Below, in pieces: positions 1-7,993 of a stretch of DNA of 64,000 nt. Both the position numbers and the translations under genes were made by a program. The stretch comes from Halorubrum sp. BOL3-1 (GTDB lineage Archaea > Halobacteriota > Halobacteria > Halobacteriales > Haloferacaceae), in assembly GCF_004114375.1 (NCBI RefSeq), contig NZ_CP034692.1:2480001-2544000 (forward strand), given 5' to 3'. The notes under the pieces were generated by a model that searched no databases, was not told where the DNA came from, and saw nothing but the letters and a program-made list of their open reading frames with translations. The number at the start of each line of letters is the position of its first letter. Positions within the stretch are counted from its first letter, which is position 1.

Positions 1-90
1 CCGCGACGGACGCGTCGCGCCGCCCCCGATTATCATCCAGCGCCGTCGACGGGGAAGTTTCTTAAGAAAGTCCGCCAAGTTCGGATCGAG

Positions 91-813
91 ATGGACGGCG
101 AGCCCGCGGACCGAAAAGAGGCCGCCGCCGCGGACCGCGAGAGCGGCGAGCTCGTCGACCTGAAGTGGATCGGGCCGGCGACCGAGGCGGTCCTCTCGGA
201 CGCCGACGTGACGGCCGCCGCCGTCCGTGAGAAAGGCGTCTCTTACCGCGCCCTCGTCGACGCCGGCGTGAACCCCGGCGTCGCGGCGAAGATCCGTCGC
301 GAGCACTCCCTGTCGTGGTCGTTCGAGGCCGGCGACGGACTCGACCGCCGCTCGACCCAGGTCCGCGGACTCGGCAGCGAGGAGGCGGCCTGGGTGGCCG
401 CCAGCGCCGGCGACTGGGAGTCTGACGGCTCCGAGTCTGACGGCGACGCGGGTGACGGCGCGGACTCGACTGCGGGCGACTGGGAGCCCGCCGGCGACTG
501 GCCGTCGGTCGGCGGAGCCGACGACACGACTCCGGGCGATGACGCCGCGCCCGACGACGCCGCGGCGGCCGACGGAAGCGGTGACCCCGTCGCGGCCGAG
601 ACGGCGTGGCGCACGCGGTCGGCGCCGACGCCGCTGTCGACGCTCTCGGCGGTCGCAGACGACGGGAACGCGGTCGAGCTGTTGGCGGACGCCGGGATCA
701 GCTCCGTCCGGAGCCTCGCAGCGGCGGACCCCGACCGCGTCGCCGACGTGTTAGACCTTGACGCCGCCCGCGTCGACCGCTGGCACGCGGCGGCGCGCGA
801 CGCCCGGAACTGA
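91..813 (+). CDS. Helix-hairpin-helix-like hypothetical protein (DUF7409-like)
   Basis: Acidic 240-residue protein of unknown function. The N-terminal part (about residues 22-75) has a helix-hairpin-helix look, with 'KWIGPATEAVL' followed by 'VNPGVAAKIRREH'. The last 55 residues hold another helical HhH-like segment ('LLADAGISSVRSLA'). The two are joined by an Asp/Gly/Ala/Ser linker (about 105-180) that is probably disordered. HhH segments usually contact nucleic acid or other proteins, so a DNA-linked role is possible, but nothing here proves it. The start at 91 is supported by an A/T-rich box at 58-66, the spacing of a leaderless transcript. It lies upstream of the aldolase gene with a 186-base gap. 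Confidence 0.75.
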   Translation: MDGEPADRKEAAAADRESGELVDLKWIGPATEAVLSDADVTAAAVREKGVSYRALVDAGVNPGVAAKIRREHSLSWSFEAGDGLDRRSTQVRGLGSEEAAWVAASAGDWESDGSESDGDAGDGADSTAGDWEPAGDWPSVGGADDTTPGDDAAPDDAAAADGSGDPVAAETAWRTRSAPTPLSTLSAVADDGNAVELLADAGISSVRSLAAADPDRVADVLDLDAARVDRWHAAARDARN

Positions 814-999
814 CTCACTGCCTCCCGGTCCGCTGAGAGGAGTTTCAGTCTCCGTTCACGACGACGAGAAATTTACTATCCTCGTAGTGCTATTGTCACC
901 CCGAGAACCACGCGAAGAGGGGATCAACGGCCTTATTCTAGACTCTCTCTCGAGGACGCGGTCGCCGTTCACCACCGTCTTTTTTGTGTCTGTACGCGT

Positions 1000-1815
1000 A
1001 TGATTGAGCCGATGCTCCCACACGCCGCCGACCCCATCTCCCGCGATGGCAAGTCGCTCATCTTGGCGTACGACCACGGGCTCGAACACGGCCCGGTCGA
1101 CTTCGAGCCGAACCCGGACACCGCGGACCCCGAGCAGATATTCGAGCTCGCCACGCACGAGGCGGTCACCTCGGTGGCGGTCCAGAAGGGGCTCGCCGAG
1201 GCGTACTACCCGGACTACGAGGACGAGGTGAACCTCCTCCTCAAGCTCAACGGCACCTCGAACCTCTGGATGGGCGAGCCGGACAGCGCGGTCAACTGTA
1301 CCCCCGAGTACGCGGCCGAGCTGGGCGCCGACGCGGTCGGGTTCACCGTCTACGGCGGCTCAAACCGCGAGGTGGAGATGGCCGAGGAGTTCCGGGCGGC
1401 CCAGGAGGGCGCCCGCGAACACGACATGGCCGTCGTCATGTGGTCGTACCCCCGCGGACAGGGGCTCCGCAACGACGGCAGCCCGGACGTGATCTCCTAC
1501 GGCGCGCGGGTCGGCTTAGAGCTCGGCGCCGACGTGGTGAAAGTGAAGTACCCCGGCTCCGCCGAGGCGATGGGCCACGCCGTCGAGATGGCCGGTCCCG
1601 CCGACGTCGTGATGTCCGGGGGCACGATGCGCGACGACGAGGCGTTCCTCCGGACCGTCTCGAACGCCATCGACGCGGGCGCGACCGGCGTCGCCGTCGG
1701 GCGGAACGTCTTCCAGCGCGACGAGCCGGAGCGCATCCTCGACGCGTTGGAGGGCGTGATATTCGAGGAGACTCCCCCGACCGAGGCGCTCGCCGTCGCC
1801 GGGAGCGCGGACTGA
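1000..1815 (+). CDS. Class I fructose-bisphosphate aldolase (archaeal DhnA type)
   Basis: Reversible aldol condensation of glyceraldehyde 3-phosphate and dihydroxyacetone phosphate, used in gluconeogenesis and in the lower half of sugar breakdown in haloarchaea. The 271-residue length fits the archaeal DhnA-type family. Visible motifs are 'LAYDHGLEHGP' (about 22-32), the Schiff-base segment 'DVVKVKYPG' (about 178-186, Lys183 the likely catalytic lysine) and the phosphate-binding 'GATGVAVGRNVF' near the C-terminus. ATG 1012 (fifth codon) is an alternative start. The stop shares one base with the start of the bisphosphatase gene downstream, so the two are very likely co-transcribed and translationally coupled. 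Confidence 0.95.
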   Translation: MIEPMLPHAADPISRDGKSLILAYDHGLEHGPVDFEPNPDTADPEQIFELATHEAVTSVAVQKGLAEAYYPDYEDEVNLLLKLNGTSNLWMGEPDSAVNCTPEYAAELGADAVGFTVYGGSNREVEMAEEFRAAQEGAREHDMAVVMWSYPRGQGLRNDGSPDVISYGARVGLELGADVVKVKYPGSAEAMGHAVEMAGPADVVMSGGTMRDDEAFLRTVSNAIDAGATGVAVGRNVFQRDEPERILDALEGVIFEETPPTEALAVAGSAD

Positions 1816-2762
1816 TGGTCTCCTCGACGCCCGCCGCCGACGGCGGCGACTCGCCCGGTGGCGACGACCCCGTCGTCGCGGCCGTCTTCGACGCGGTCGC
1901 CGCGACCGCCCCCGAGATCCGCGCCGCGCTCCCCGGCCGCCGCGTCGAGAGCGGGACGGAGAACACCTCCGGCGAGTCGGTGCTGGCCGGCGACCTGTAC
2001 GCCGACGGGCTGCTCGGTGACGCGATCACCGCGGTCGACGGCGTCGGCTCGTTCGTCAGCGAGGAGCGCGAGACCGCGGTCGACGCCGGCGGCCCGGTCG
2101 GCGGCGACGGAGAGGGCGAGACCCCGGACGGCCCCCCGTACGCGGTCGCTATCGACCCTCTCGACGGCTCCTCGAACCTCCGGTCGAACAACGCGATGGG
2201 GACGGTCGTCGGGGTCTACGACGCCCCGCTGCCGGCGACCGGGCGCGACCTCGTCGCCGCCGGCTACGTCCTCTACGGCCCGATCACGACGATGGTCGTC
2301 GCGGACGACGCGGGCGTCCGCGAGGAGGTGATCGAGCGCGACGGCGACGGCGGAATCGAGCGGTCCGTCGTCGAGGACGACCTGACGCTTCCGGACGACC
2401 CCCTCGTCTACGGGTTCGGCGGCCGCGTCCCCGACTGGCCCCCCGACTTCCGGGCGTACGCCCGGGGGATCGAAGACGAGCTGAAGCTCCGGTACGGCGG
2501 CGCGATGGTCGGAGACGTGAACCAGGTGCTCACCTACGGCGGCGTGTTCGCGTACCCGGCGCTCGTCGACGCGCCCGAGGGGAAACTCCGGCTCTCTTTC
2601 GAGGCGAACCCGATCGCCTACATCGTCGAGCGCGCGGGCGGGGCCGCCACCGACGGCGAGACCGACATCCTCGACGTCGAGCCGGAGGCGATCCACCAGC
2701 GGACGCCGCTGTACGTCGGCAACGAGGCGCTGATCGAGCGGCTGGAGGCGGCGCTGGACTGA
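1815..2762 (+). CDS. fbp: Class 1 fructose-1,6-bisphosphatase
   Basis: Removes the 1-phosphate from fructose 1,6-bisphosphate, the committed step of gluconeogenesis. The product has 315 residues; the inositol-phosphatase-fold metal site 'DPLDGSSN' is at about 114-121, and the C-terminal substrate and metal-binding part contains 'EANPIAYIVERAGG'. An acidic, glycine-rich insertion precedes the metal site (about 90-106). The start is fixed by the TGATG overlap with the aldolase stop; the frame stays open upstream, but that part is antisense-like Arg-rich noise inside the aldolase gene. Aldolase and bisphosphatase are consecutive reactions, so the pair forms a two-step gluconeogenic unit. Confidence 0.93.
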   Translation: MVSSTPAADGGDSPGGDDPVVAAVFDAVAATAPEIRAALPGRRVESGTENTSGESVLAGDLYADGLLGDAITAVDGVGSFVSEERETAVDAGGPVGGDGEGETPDGPPYAVAIDPLDGSSNLRSNNAMGTVVGVYDAPLPATGRDLVAAGYVLYGPITTMVVADDAGVREEVIERDGDGGIERSVVEDDLTLPDDPLVYGFGGRVPDWPPDFRAYARGIEDELKLRYGGAMVGDVNQVLTYGGVFAYPALVDAPEGKLRLSFEANPIAYIVERAGGAATDGETDILDVEPEAIHQRTPLYVGNEALIERLEAALD

Positions 2763-2838
2763 CCGGGGCGCCGCCGCGGTCCCCTGCCCCCGAACCCGCA
2801 TGGAAAACTGTTTAGGACCTACCGCAAATCTTGCGTCC

Positions 2839-4719
2839 ATGAAAGTCCACGTCGGCGCGGCGGCGACCCCCGAGGAGGCCGAGGCGATCGCGAAGTCGCT
2901 CGCGGAACACCTCGGCGTCGGCATCGACGTCTACACCGATGACGGCGACGAGGAGATGCCGGCCGCGAGCGCCGAACCGCCGGAAAGCGACTACCCGCTC
3001 GACGACGACCTCGGTCCCACGGACCGCGAGCGCGACCTTCAAGCGGAGATCGACGACATTCTCCGGGGCGGTCCCGAGAAGTACCGCGACCGACTCGCGG
3101 AGCAGGGGAAGCTGTTCGTCCGCGACCGCCTCGACCTCTGGTTCGGCGGCGAGGGAGGCACCCGCGGCGCGGGCGACGCGAGCGCGACCGACGGCGACCC
3201 CGCGGGCGTGAAGTTCGAGGACGGGAGGTTCGCCGCGTTCGACGACTGGCACCCCGACGCGCCCGGCGGGGCCGGCGAGAACGGTAACGACGGGGCGGAC
3301 GGGGACGGCGACTCGGACGGCGAGGAGGACGCGGCCGACGACGAGACCGACGAGGTCGACCGCGACCGCCTCCCCGGCGACGGCCTGCTGACGGGCGCCG
3401 CCGAGTTCGAGGGACGCGACGTCCACTTCATGGCCAACGACTTCACCGTGAAGGCGGGGTCGATGGCCGCGAAGGGCGTCGAGAAGTTCCTCCGGATGCA
3501 ACAGCGCGCGCTGAAGACGGGCAACCCCGTCCTCTACCTGATGGACTCCTCCGGCGGGCGGATCGACCAGCAGACGGGCTTTTTCGCTAACCGCGAGGGT
3601 ATCGGGAAGTACTACTACAACCACTCGATGCTCTCGGGCGCGGTGCCGCAGATCTGTGTCCTCTACGGACCGTGCATCGCCGGGGCCGCGTACACGCCCG
3701 TCTTCGCGGACTTCACCGTGATGGTCGAGGGGGTGTCCGCGATGGCGATCGCCTCCCCGCGGATGGTGGAGATGGTCACCGGCGAGGAGATCGACTTAGA
3801 AGATCTGGGCGGCCCGCGCGTCCACGCAGAGGAGTCCGGCTCCGCCGACCTCGTCGCGCGCGACGAGGAGCACGCCCGCGAGCTGGTCGCGGACCTGATC
3901 GGCTACCTCCCGGACCGAGCGGGCGAGAAGCCCCCGAAACGCGAGACCAAGCCGCCGAAGTTCTCGCCCGACGGGATAGACGAGCTGATCCCGGCGTCGC
4001 CGAACCGCGCGTACGACGCCCACGACCTGCTCGACCGGATCGCCGACGCCGAGTCGGTGTTCGAACTGAAGGCGGGGTACGGCCCGGAGATCGTCACCGC
4101 CTTCTGTCGGATCGACGGTCGCCCGGTCGGCGTCGTCGCCAGCCAGCCGACTGAGCGCTCGGGGGCCATCTTCCCGGACGCCGCGGAGAAGGCCGCGGAG
4201 TTCGTCTGGACCTGCGACGCCTACGAGATCCCCCTGTTGTACCTCTGTGACACGCCCGGCTTCATGGCCGGCTCGGGGGTCGAGAAGGACGCGATCTTAG
4301 AGAAGGGGAAGAAGCTGATCTACGCCACCTCCTCGGCGACGGTCCCGAAACAGACCGTCGTGGTCCGGAAGGCGTACGGCGCGGGGATCTACGCGATGGG
4401 CGGTCCCGCCTACGACCCCGAGAGCGTCATCGGACTCCCCTCCGGCGAGATCGGTATCATGGGACCGGAGGCCGCGATCAACGCCGTCTACGCCCGGAAG
4501 CTCGCCGCGATCGACGACCCCGACGAGCGGGCGGCCGAAGAGGAACGGCTGCGCGAGGAGTACCGCGAGGGGATCGATGTCCACCGGATGGCCAGCGAGG
4601 TCGTCATCGACGAGATCGTTCCCCCCTCCGACCTCCGCGCCGAGCTGGCCGCCCGGTTCGACTTCTACGAGGACGTTCAGAAGGATCTCCCGGACAAGAA
4701 ACACGGGACGGTCCTCTGA
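2839..4719 (+). CDS. Acyl-CoA carboxylase, carboxyltransferase subunit (PccB/MmdA type)
   Basis: Carboxyltransferase half of a biotin-dependent acyl-CoA (propionyl/acetyl-CoA) carboxylase, 626 residues. The crotonase-fold N- and C-halves are visible: the first has 'VLYLMDSSGGRIDQQ' and 'GPCIAGAAYTPVFAD', the second 'LLYLCDTPGFMAGSG' and 'RKAYGAGIYAMGGPAYDP', which give the paired oxyanion-hole glycines. About 80 extra N-terminal residues and an acidic insertion (about 140-175, Gly/Asp/Glu-rich) are halophile features. ATG 2839 is chosen over ATG 2800 because a TATA-like box at 2806-2815 lies about 28 bases before it. The biotin carboxylase subunit is not in this window. Confidence 0.9.
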   Translation: MKVHVGAAATPEEAEAIAKSLAEHLGVGIDVYTDDGDEEMPAASAEPPESDYPLDDDLGPTDRERDLQAEIDDILRGGPEKYRDRLAEQGKLFVRDRLDLWFGGEGGTRGAGDASATDGDPAGVKFEDGRFAAFDDWHPDAPGGAGENGNDGADGDGDSDGEEDAADDETDEVDRDRLPGDGLLTGAAEFEGRDVHFMANDFTVKAGSMAAKGVEKFLRMQQRALKTGNPVLYLMDSSGGRIDQQTGFFANREGIGKYYYNHSMLSGAVPQICVLYGPCIAGAAYTPVFADFTVMVEGVSAMAIASPRMVEMVTGEEIDLEDLGGPRVHAEESGSADLVARDEEHARELVADLIGYLPDRAGEKPPKRETKPPKFSPDGIDELIPASPNRAYDAHDLLDRIADAESVFELKAGYGPEIVTAFCRIDGRPVGVVASQPTERSGAIFPDAAEKAAEFVWTCDAYEIPLLYLCDTPGFMAGSGVEKDAILEKGKKLIYATSSATVPKQTVVVRKAYGAGIYAMGGPAYDPESVIGLPSGEIGIMGPEAAINAVYARKLAAIDDPDERAAEEERLREEYREGIDVHRMASEVVIDEIVPPSDLRAELAARFDFYEDVQKDLPDKKHGTVL

Positions 4720-4791
4720 TCCGGCGTCCGTCCCGCTGGAGCCGAACCGCCGGAGGTGGGTATTTATCGGTCGCACCCGCAGGTGTCACCC

Positions 4792-5319
4792 ATGATCGAC
4801 GTCGGCGACACGGCCCCCGACTTCATCGCGCCCGCAGTCGCCGGCGGGACGGCGACCGAACTGGAGCTGTTCCGCCTCGTCGAGGCGCACGAGGCCGTCG
4901 TCCTCGCGTTCGCACCCGCGACGTTCGTCCCGACCTGTACCGCCGCGTTCGCCGCGGTCCGCGACGCGGGCTGGCGCGACCGCGATGACCTCGCCGTCGT
5001 CGCGCTGACGGGCGACTCGCTGTACGCCGGGTTCGCGTACGCCGACCGCTTCGGCCTCCCATTCCCGATCGTCTCCGACTTTCACGGGGGCGTCGCGGCG
5101 TCGTACGACCTGCTCGCGGAGTCGTGGGAGGGACACTCCGAGATCCCGCGCCGCGCGACGGTCGTGATCGACGGCGGCTGGACGGTCCGGTTCGCGGACG
5201 CGGCCGCCGCCGCGCTCGACCGCGCCGACCCGTCTCCCGTTCGGAACGCGACCGCGGCGCTCCGCGAGATGGGTCTCGACGTCGACCGACCGCGGGTGGA
5301 CTACGACGGGGCGTGGTGA
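4792..5319 (+). CDS. Peroxiredoxin/redoxin-domain protein
   Basis: A 175-residue thioredoxin-fold protein of the AhpC/TSA (redoxin) family, expected to reduce peroxides or act as a thiol redox protein. The N-terminal 'VGDTAPDFIAPAV' and the active-site loop 'FAPATFVPTCTAAF' place the peroxidatic cysteine at residue 49. The residue three before the cysteine is Val, where the usual Prx motif has Thr, so activity may be altered. No clear resolving cysteine is seen in the C-terminal half. A TATA-like box at 4758-4767 sits about 29 bases before the ATG, consistent with a leaderless monocistronic transcript. Confidence 0.85.
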   Translation: MIDVGDTAPDFIAPAVAGGTATELELFRLVEAHEAVVLAFAPATFVPTCTAAFAAVRDAGWRDRDDLAVVALTGDSLYAGFAYADRFGLPFPIVSDFHGGVAASYDLLAESWEGHSEIPRRATVVIDGGWTVRFADAAAAALDRADPSPVRNATAALREMGLDVDRPRVDYDGAW

Positions 5320-5392
5320 ACGGCCCGCGTCGTCTCCTCACCTTCCCCTCCGTCGCCGTGGCTATTTGACCCGTGCGTGTCGAAGGTCCAAC

Positions 5393-6490
5393 ATGGAAGC
5401 CGCCTTCGCGGAGTACCTCGACGAGTTCGCGCGCCGGGACTGGGAGACGCTCGACCCGGACGCCGTCACCGACCCCGTCCGGGTCGCGGTCGTCGGCCTC
5501 GGCTGGTTCGCCCGCGAGTGGTCGCTCCCCGGTATCGACCGGTCGGCGTACACTGAGGCGACCGTCGTCACCGACGTCGACGCCGACGCGGTCGAGGCGG
5601 TCGCCGCCGAACGCGACGTGACCGGCGTCACGCCGGAGGAACTCCGGTCGGGCGCGGTCGCGGACGACTACGACGCCGTCTACGTCGCGACCCCCAACGC
5701 GACCCACTTGGAGTACGTCGAGGCCGCCGCGGAACACGGGAAGGCAGTCCTCTGCGAGAAGCCGCTGGAGGCGACGGCGGAGCGCGCTCGTCGGCTCGTG
5801 GCCGCGTGTCGGGACGCTGACGCGCCCCTGATGGTCGGCTACCGGATGCAGACCGACCCCGCCGTCCGGCGGCTCCGCGACCTGATCGACGCGGGCGTCG
5901 CCGGCGACGTGGTCGGCGTTCACGCGACGATGTCCCAGACGATGCTCGGCGAGCTCGGCGGCGACGACGACCAGTGGCGGCTCGACTCGGAGCTGTCGGG
6001 CGGCGGCGCGCTCATGGATCTGGGCGTCTACCCGCTCAACACGACCCGGTTCGTCCTCGGCGCGGACCCGGTCCGCGTCTCGGGCCGGACCCGCTCGGAG
6101 CACGAGGCGTTCGCCGACGTCGACGAGCACGCCACGTTCCGGCTGGAGTTCCCGGGCGGCGTCGACGCGCTGTGTACGGTGAGCCAGAACGCCCAGCACG
6201 CGAGCCGGCTGGAGGTCACGGGGACGGACGCCAGGCTGATCTTAGACCCGGCCTTCTACGAGCGGGAGGACCGCGGGTTCGCCGTCGTCCGCGACGGCAC
6301 GCGGGTCGACGCGGACTTCGACCAGGTCCACCAGATCGAAGAGGAGTTCGCGTACTTCGGCCACCAGCTGCTGGCGGGCGAGCCGTTCCACCCGGACGGC
6401 GAGCACGCCCTCGTCGACGTGCGCGCGCTCGACGCGGTCTACGAGTCGGCTGAGACCGGCCGGCCGGTGGCGCTCGACGGCGACTCGTAG
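5393..6490 (+). CDS. gfo6: Gfo/Idh/MocA oxidoreductase, D-xylose 1-dehydrogenase (Gfo6) type
   Basis: NAD(P)-dependent sugar dehydrogenase of 365 residues. The N-terminal Rossmann domain has 'VAVVGLGWFAREW' (about 27-39), followed by the family signature 'VLCEKPLEATAERA', whose lysine is catalytic; the C-terminal alpha/beta substrate domain follows. The N-terminal helix, the 'FAREWSLPGI' segment and the overall length match haloarchaeal Gfo6, which oxidises D-xylose to the lactone in the xylose pathway; assignment to xylose rather than another sugar is inference. The start is supported by a TATA-like box at 5358-5366. It converges on a broken aldo/keto reductase gene, and no other pentose-pathway gene is present. 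Confidence 0.82.
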   Translation: MEAAFAEYLDEFARRDWETLDPDAVTDPVRVAVVGLGWFAREWSLPGIDRSAYTEATVVTDVDADAVEAVAAERDVTGVTPEELRSGAVADDYDAVYVATPNATHLEYVEAAAEHGKAVLCEKPLEATAERARRLVAACRDADAPLMVGYRMQTDPAVRRLRDLIDAGVAGDVVGVHATMSQTMLGELGGDDDQWRLDSELSGGGALMDLGVYPLNTTRFVLGADPVRVSGRTRSEHEAFADVDEHATFRLEFPGGVDALCTVSQNAQHASRLEVTGTDARLILDPAFYEREDRGFAVVRDGTRVDADFDQVHQIEEEFAYFGHQLLAGEPFHPDGEHALVDVRALDAVYESAETGRPVALDGDS

Positions 6491-6497
6491 GGCCGAC

Positions 6498-7340
6498 TCA
6501 CTGTTCGATCCCGTACACGTCGCCGGTCCAGTCGCGGGCCGGCGTGTCGTACACCGGCGCGTCGCGGTCGCGCTCGTCGAGCCGCCGGCGGTCGGCCTCG
6601 TCCAGCTCCCAGTCGAGGGCGGCGTTGGCCCGGACGTGGTCCGGGGTCGACGACCCCGGCAGCGGGACCACGCCCCTGTCGATCGCCCACCGAACGACGA
6701 CCCGTGCGGGGTGCTTGTCGTACTCCTCGGCCAGTTCGGCGACGACCTCGTCGCCGAACACGTCGGTCCGCGCGAGCGGCGCCGCGGCCTCGATCACGGT
6801 GTCGGTCTCGCGGCAGTAGTCGACCAGATCGGGGCGCTGGAACCACGGGTGGAACTCGACTTGGTTGACCGCGATCGGCACGTCCGAAACGTGATGGGCG
6901 CAGCTCAGCTGGTACGCGCTGAAGTTCGAGACGCCGACGTCGCGGACGAGGCCGCGGTCGCGAAGCTCCGCCATCGCCCGGAGGGTCTCGCGCAGCGAGA
7001 TCGCGGGGTTCGGCTAGTGGATCAGGTACAGGTCGAGGTAGTCGGTGCCGAGCCGGTCGAGCGACGCCTCGCACGAGTCGATCACCGACTCGTAGCTGAG
7101 GTTCTTCGCGAGCACCTTCGAGGTGAGGAACGCGTCGCCGCGGTCGACGCCGCTCGCCGTCAGCGCGTCGCCGATGACGGCCTCGTTGTGGTACCCCTCG
7201 GCGGTGTCGACGTGGCGGTAGCCGGCGTCGAGCGCCGCGCGGACGCTCGCCGCCGTTTCGTCGTCGTCGAGGTCGTACGTGCCCAGTCCGAGCGCCGGCA
7301 GCTCGGCGCCGCTCGGGAGCGTCTTCGGTGGTACAGTCAC
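6498..7340 (-). pseudogene. Aldo/keto reductase interrupted by an in-frame TAG
   Basis: A 280-codon aldo/keto reductase frame (NADPH-dependent carbonyl reductase) that is intact except for one TAG at 7014-7016. Upstream are 'LGLGTYDL', 'GYRHVDTAEGYHNE' with catalytic Asp and Tyr, 'FLTSKVLAKN' with catalytic Lys, and 'LDLYLIH' with catalytic His. The stop follows the His directly, where the family has Trp (TGG). The same frame then resumes with 'PNPAISLRETLRAM', 'VGVSNF' and 'RWAIDRGVVPLPGSSTPD', the cofactor-binding C-terminal half. One G-to-A change explains the lesion. The truncated product would lack the NADPH site. The likely start is GTG 7340. Recent decay, sequencing error and readthrough are all possible. 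Confidence 0.85.
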
Positions 7341-7462
7341 ACCGCATGGGTTTGCCGGTTCGCCGATTGAAACTACCGGTTAGGTACCGATGGCCCCGAT
7401 GAAACATCGTGCGACGGCGCGCGCCTGCGAGCGGGCGCCGGAGGCGGCCGCGAAGCAGCGCC

Positions 7463-7735
7463 GCGCGAGGGAGTCGACCGGTCGGAGCGAAGCGGAGACC
7501 GGCCGACGAGGCTGGGGAGGTGTGAGGTGCGGTTGCTGTGCGGTCGGGCGGGACTCGAAGGGGCAGCCGCGAGGCGAGCAGAGGCGACGTAAGCACCGCA
7601 GCGAGCACCCCGAGCGAGGAGCGCAACGAGCGTCTGCTCGCCTCGCGGCTGGGGCTTCGGCGGTCTCGGTGATCGAGTTCACTCTGACGGGATTCGTCAC
7701 GTACAGCCGAGCGGCTGGGGGTCCGGGAGTGTTCA
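7463..7735 (+). repeat. Structured dispersed repeat, copy A
   Basis: First of three related copies in this window (others near 32.04-32.24 and 38.34-38.55 kb). Conserved boxes in order are GCGAGGGAGTCG, GGGGAGGTGTGAGGTGC, GAAGGGGCAGCCGCG and GGCTGGGGCTTCG. Stem I pairs 7473-7483 with 7497-7507 (one mismatch) around a loop containing GAGCGAAGCGG. Stem II is a perfect 18-base inverted repeat, 7565-7582 with 7633-7650. A second degenerate form of the last box occurs near 7710-7720. The orientation shown is arbitrary; whether it acts as DNA or RNA is unknown. Confidence 0.8.
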
Positions 7736-7804
7736 GCGCATAAGCGTCAACGTATAGCCGACGACTGGATATTTCCGGTCTCGATCGCAGAATGTACCAG
7801 CCGA

Positions 7805-7833
7805 GACTCCCGCGAGCAACGCGAGCGGGAGTC
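7805..7833. repeat. Hairpin with 11-base GARCGNAGYGA-like loop
   Basis: Perfect 9-base stem (GACTCCCGC with GCGGGAGTC) around the 11-base loop GAGCAACGCGA. It is the first of three hairpins in 190 bases that share loop length and a related loop sequence while their stems differ. Confidence 0.7.
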
Positions 7834-7834
7834 A

Positions 7835-7875
7835 GGCCGGTGGATCTTCGAGCGTAGCGAGAAGATCCACCGGCC
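7835..7875. repeat. Hairpin with 15-base perfect stem and 11-base loop
   Basis: Stem GGCCGGTGGATCTTC with its exact complement, around the loop GAGCGTAGCGA. The 3' arm merges into a tRNA-like 3' end (7866-7892), so the stem appears to be built from tRNA acceptor-end sequence. Confidence 0.75.
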
Positions 7876-7892
7876 GAGATTCGAACTCAGAA
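7866..7892 (-). pseudogene. tRNA 3'-half fragment (T arm plus acceptor strand)
   Basis: On the minus strand this reads as a T arm with loop TTCGAAT, a T stem that still pairs (one G-U), and an acceptor 3' strand CCGGTGG followed by A. It resembles the 3' end of tRNA-Gly at 7993-8063 but differs at several positions. No matching D arm or anticodon arm is found next to it. Tandem duplication or an old integration scar are both possible. Confidence 0.55.
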
Positions 7893-7968
7893 TCAGACGT
7901 GCTCGCTCGCGGCTTCGCCGCTCGCACCGCTCGCTGCGCGCGACTGATAGCGTTCAAATCACTCGGTG

Positions 7969-7993
7969 ATTTCTCTCACTACGTTCGAGAAAT
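7969..7993. repeat. Hairpin with 11-base loop abutting tRNA-Gly
   Basis: ATTTCTC pairs with GAGAAAT around an 11-base loop that reads GAACGTAGTGA on the minus strand. Its outer base is the discriminator position of tRNA-Gly, so a transcript leaving the tRNA would fold here directly. It could help 3'-end formation, or it may be a copy of the dispersed hairpin family. Confidence 0.6.

Larger units (their letters stand above)
7341..7992. other. Repeat-rich intergenic region without a supported gene
   Basis: This stretch between the broken reductase and tRNA-Gly holds one copy of a structured dispersed repeat (about 7463-7735), then three hairpins and a tRNA-like fragment (7805-7993). A 117-codon frame crosses the repeat, but it is rich in Arg/Ala/Gly, follows the repeat rather than a protein fold, and has counterparts in other frames at the other repeat copies. 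I therefore do not call a gene. Confidence 0.7.

Noticed and set aside
1497-2924. Long antisense open frame opposite aldolase and bisphosphatase (and similar ones opposite the sugar dehydrogenases, uL3/uL4 and cdc48)
   Set aside because: Composition is Arg/Val/Asp-rich without domains; G+C-rich codon bias of the true genes keeps the complementary frames open.
7014-7016. TAG in the aldo/keto reductase read as pyrrolysine
   Set aside because: The position is a conserved Trp in the family, one base change from TGG, and no pyl genes or methylamine methyltransferases are present in the window.
7390-7743. A 117-codon open frame that could be annotated as a hypothetical protein
   Set aside because: It coincides with structured repeat copy A; the other copies give similar Arg/Pro-rich sequence in different frames and on either strand, as expected for a non-coding repeat in G+C-rich DNA.
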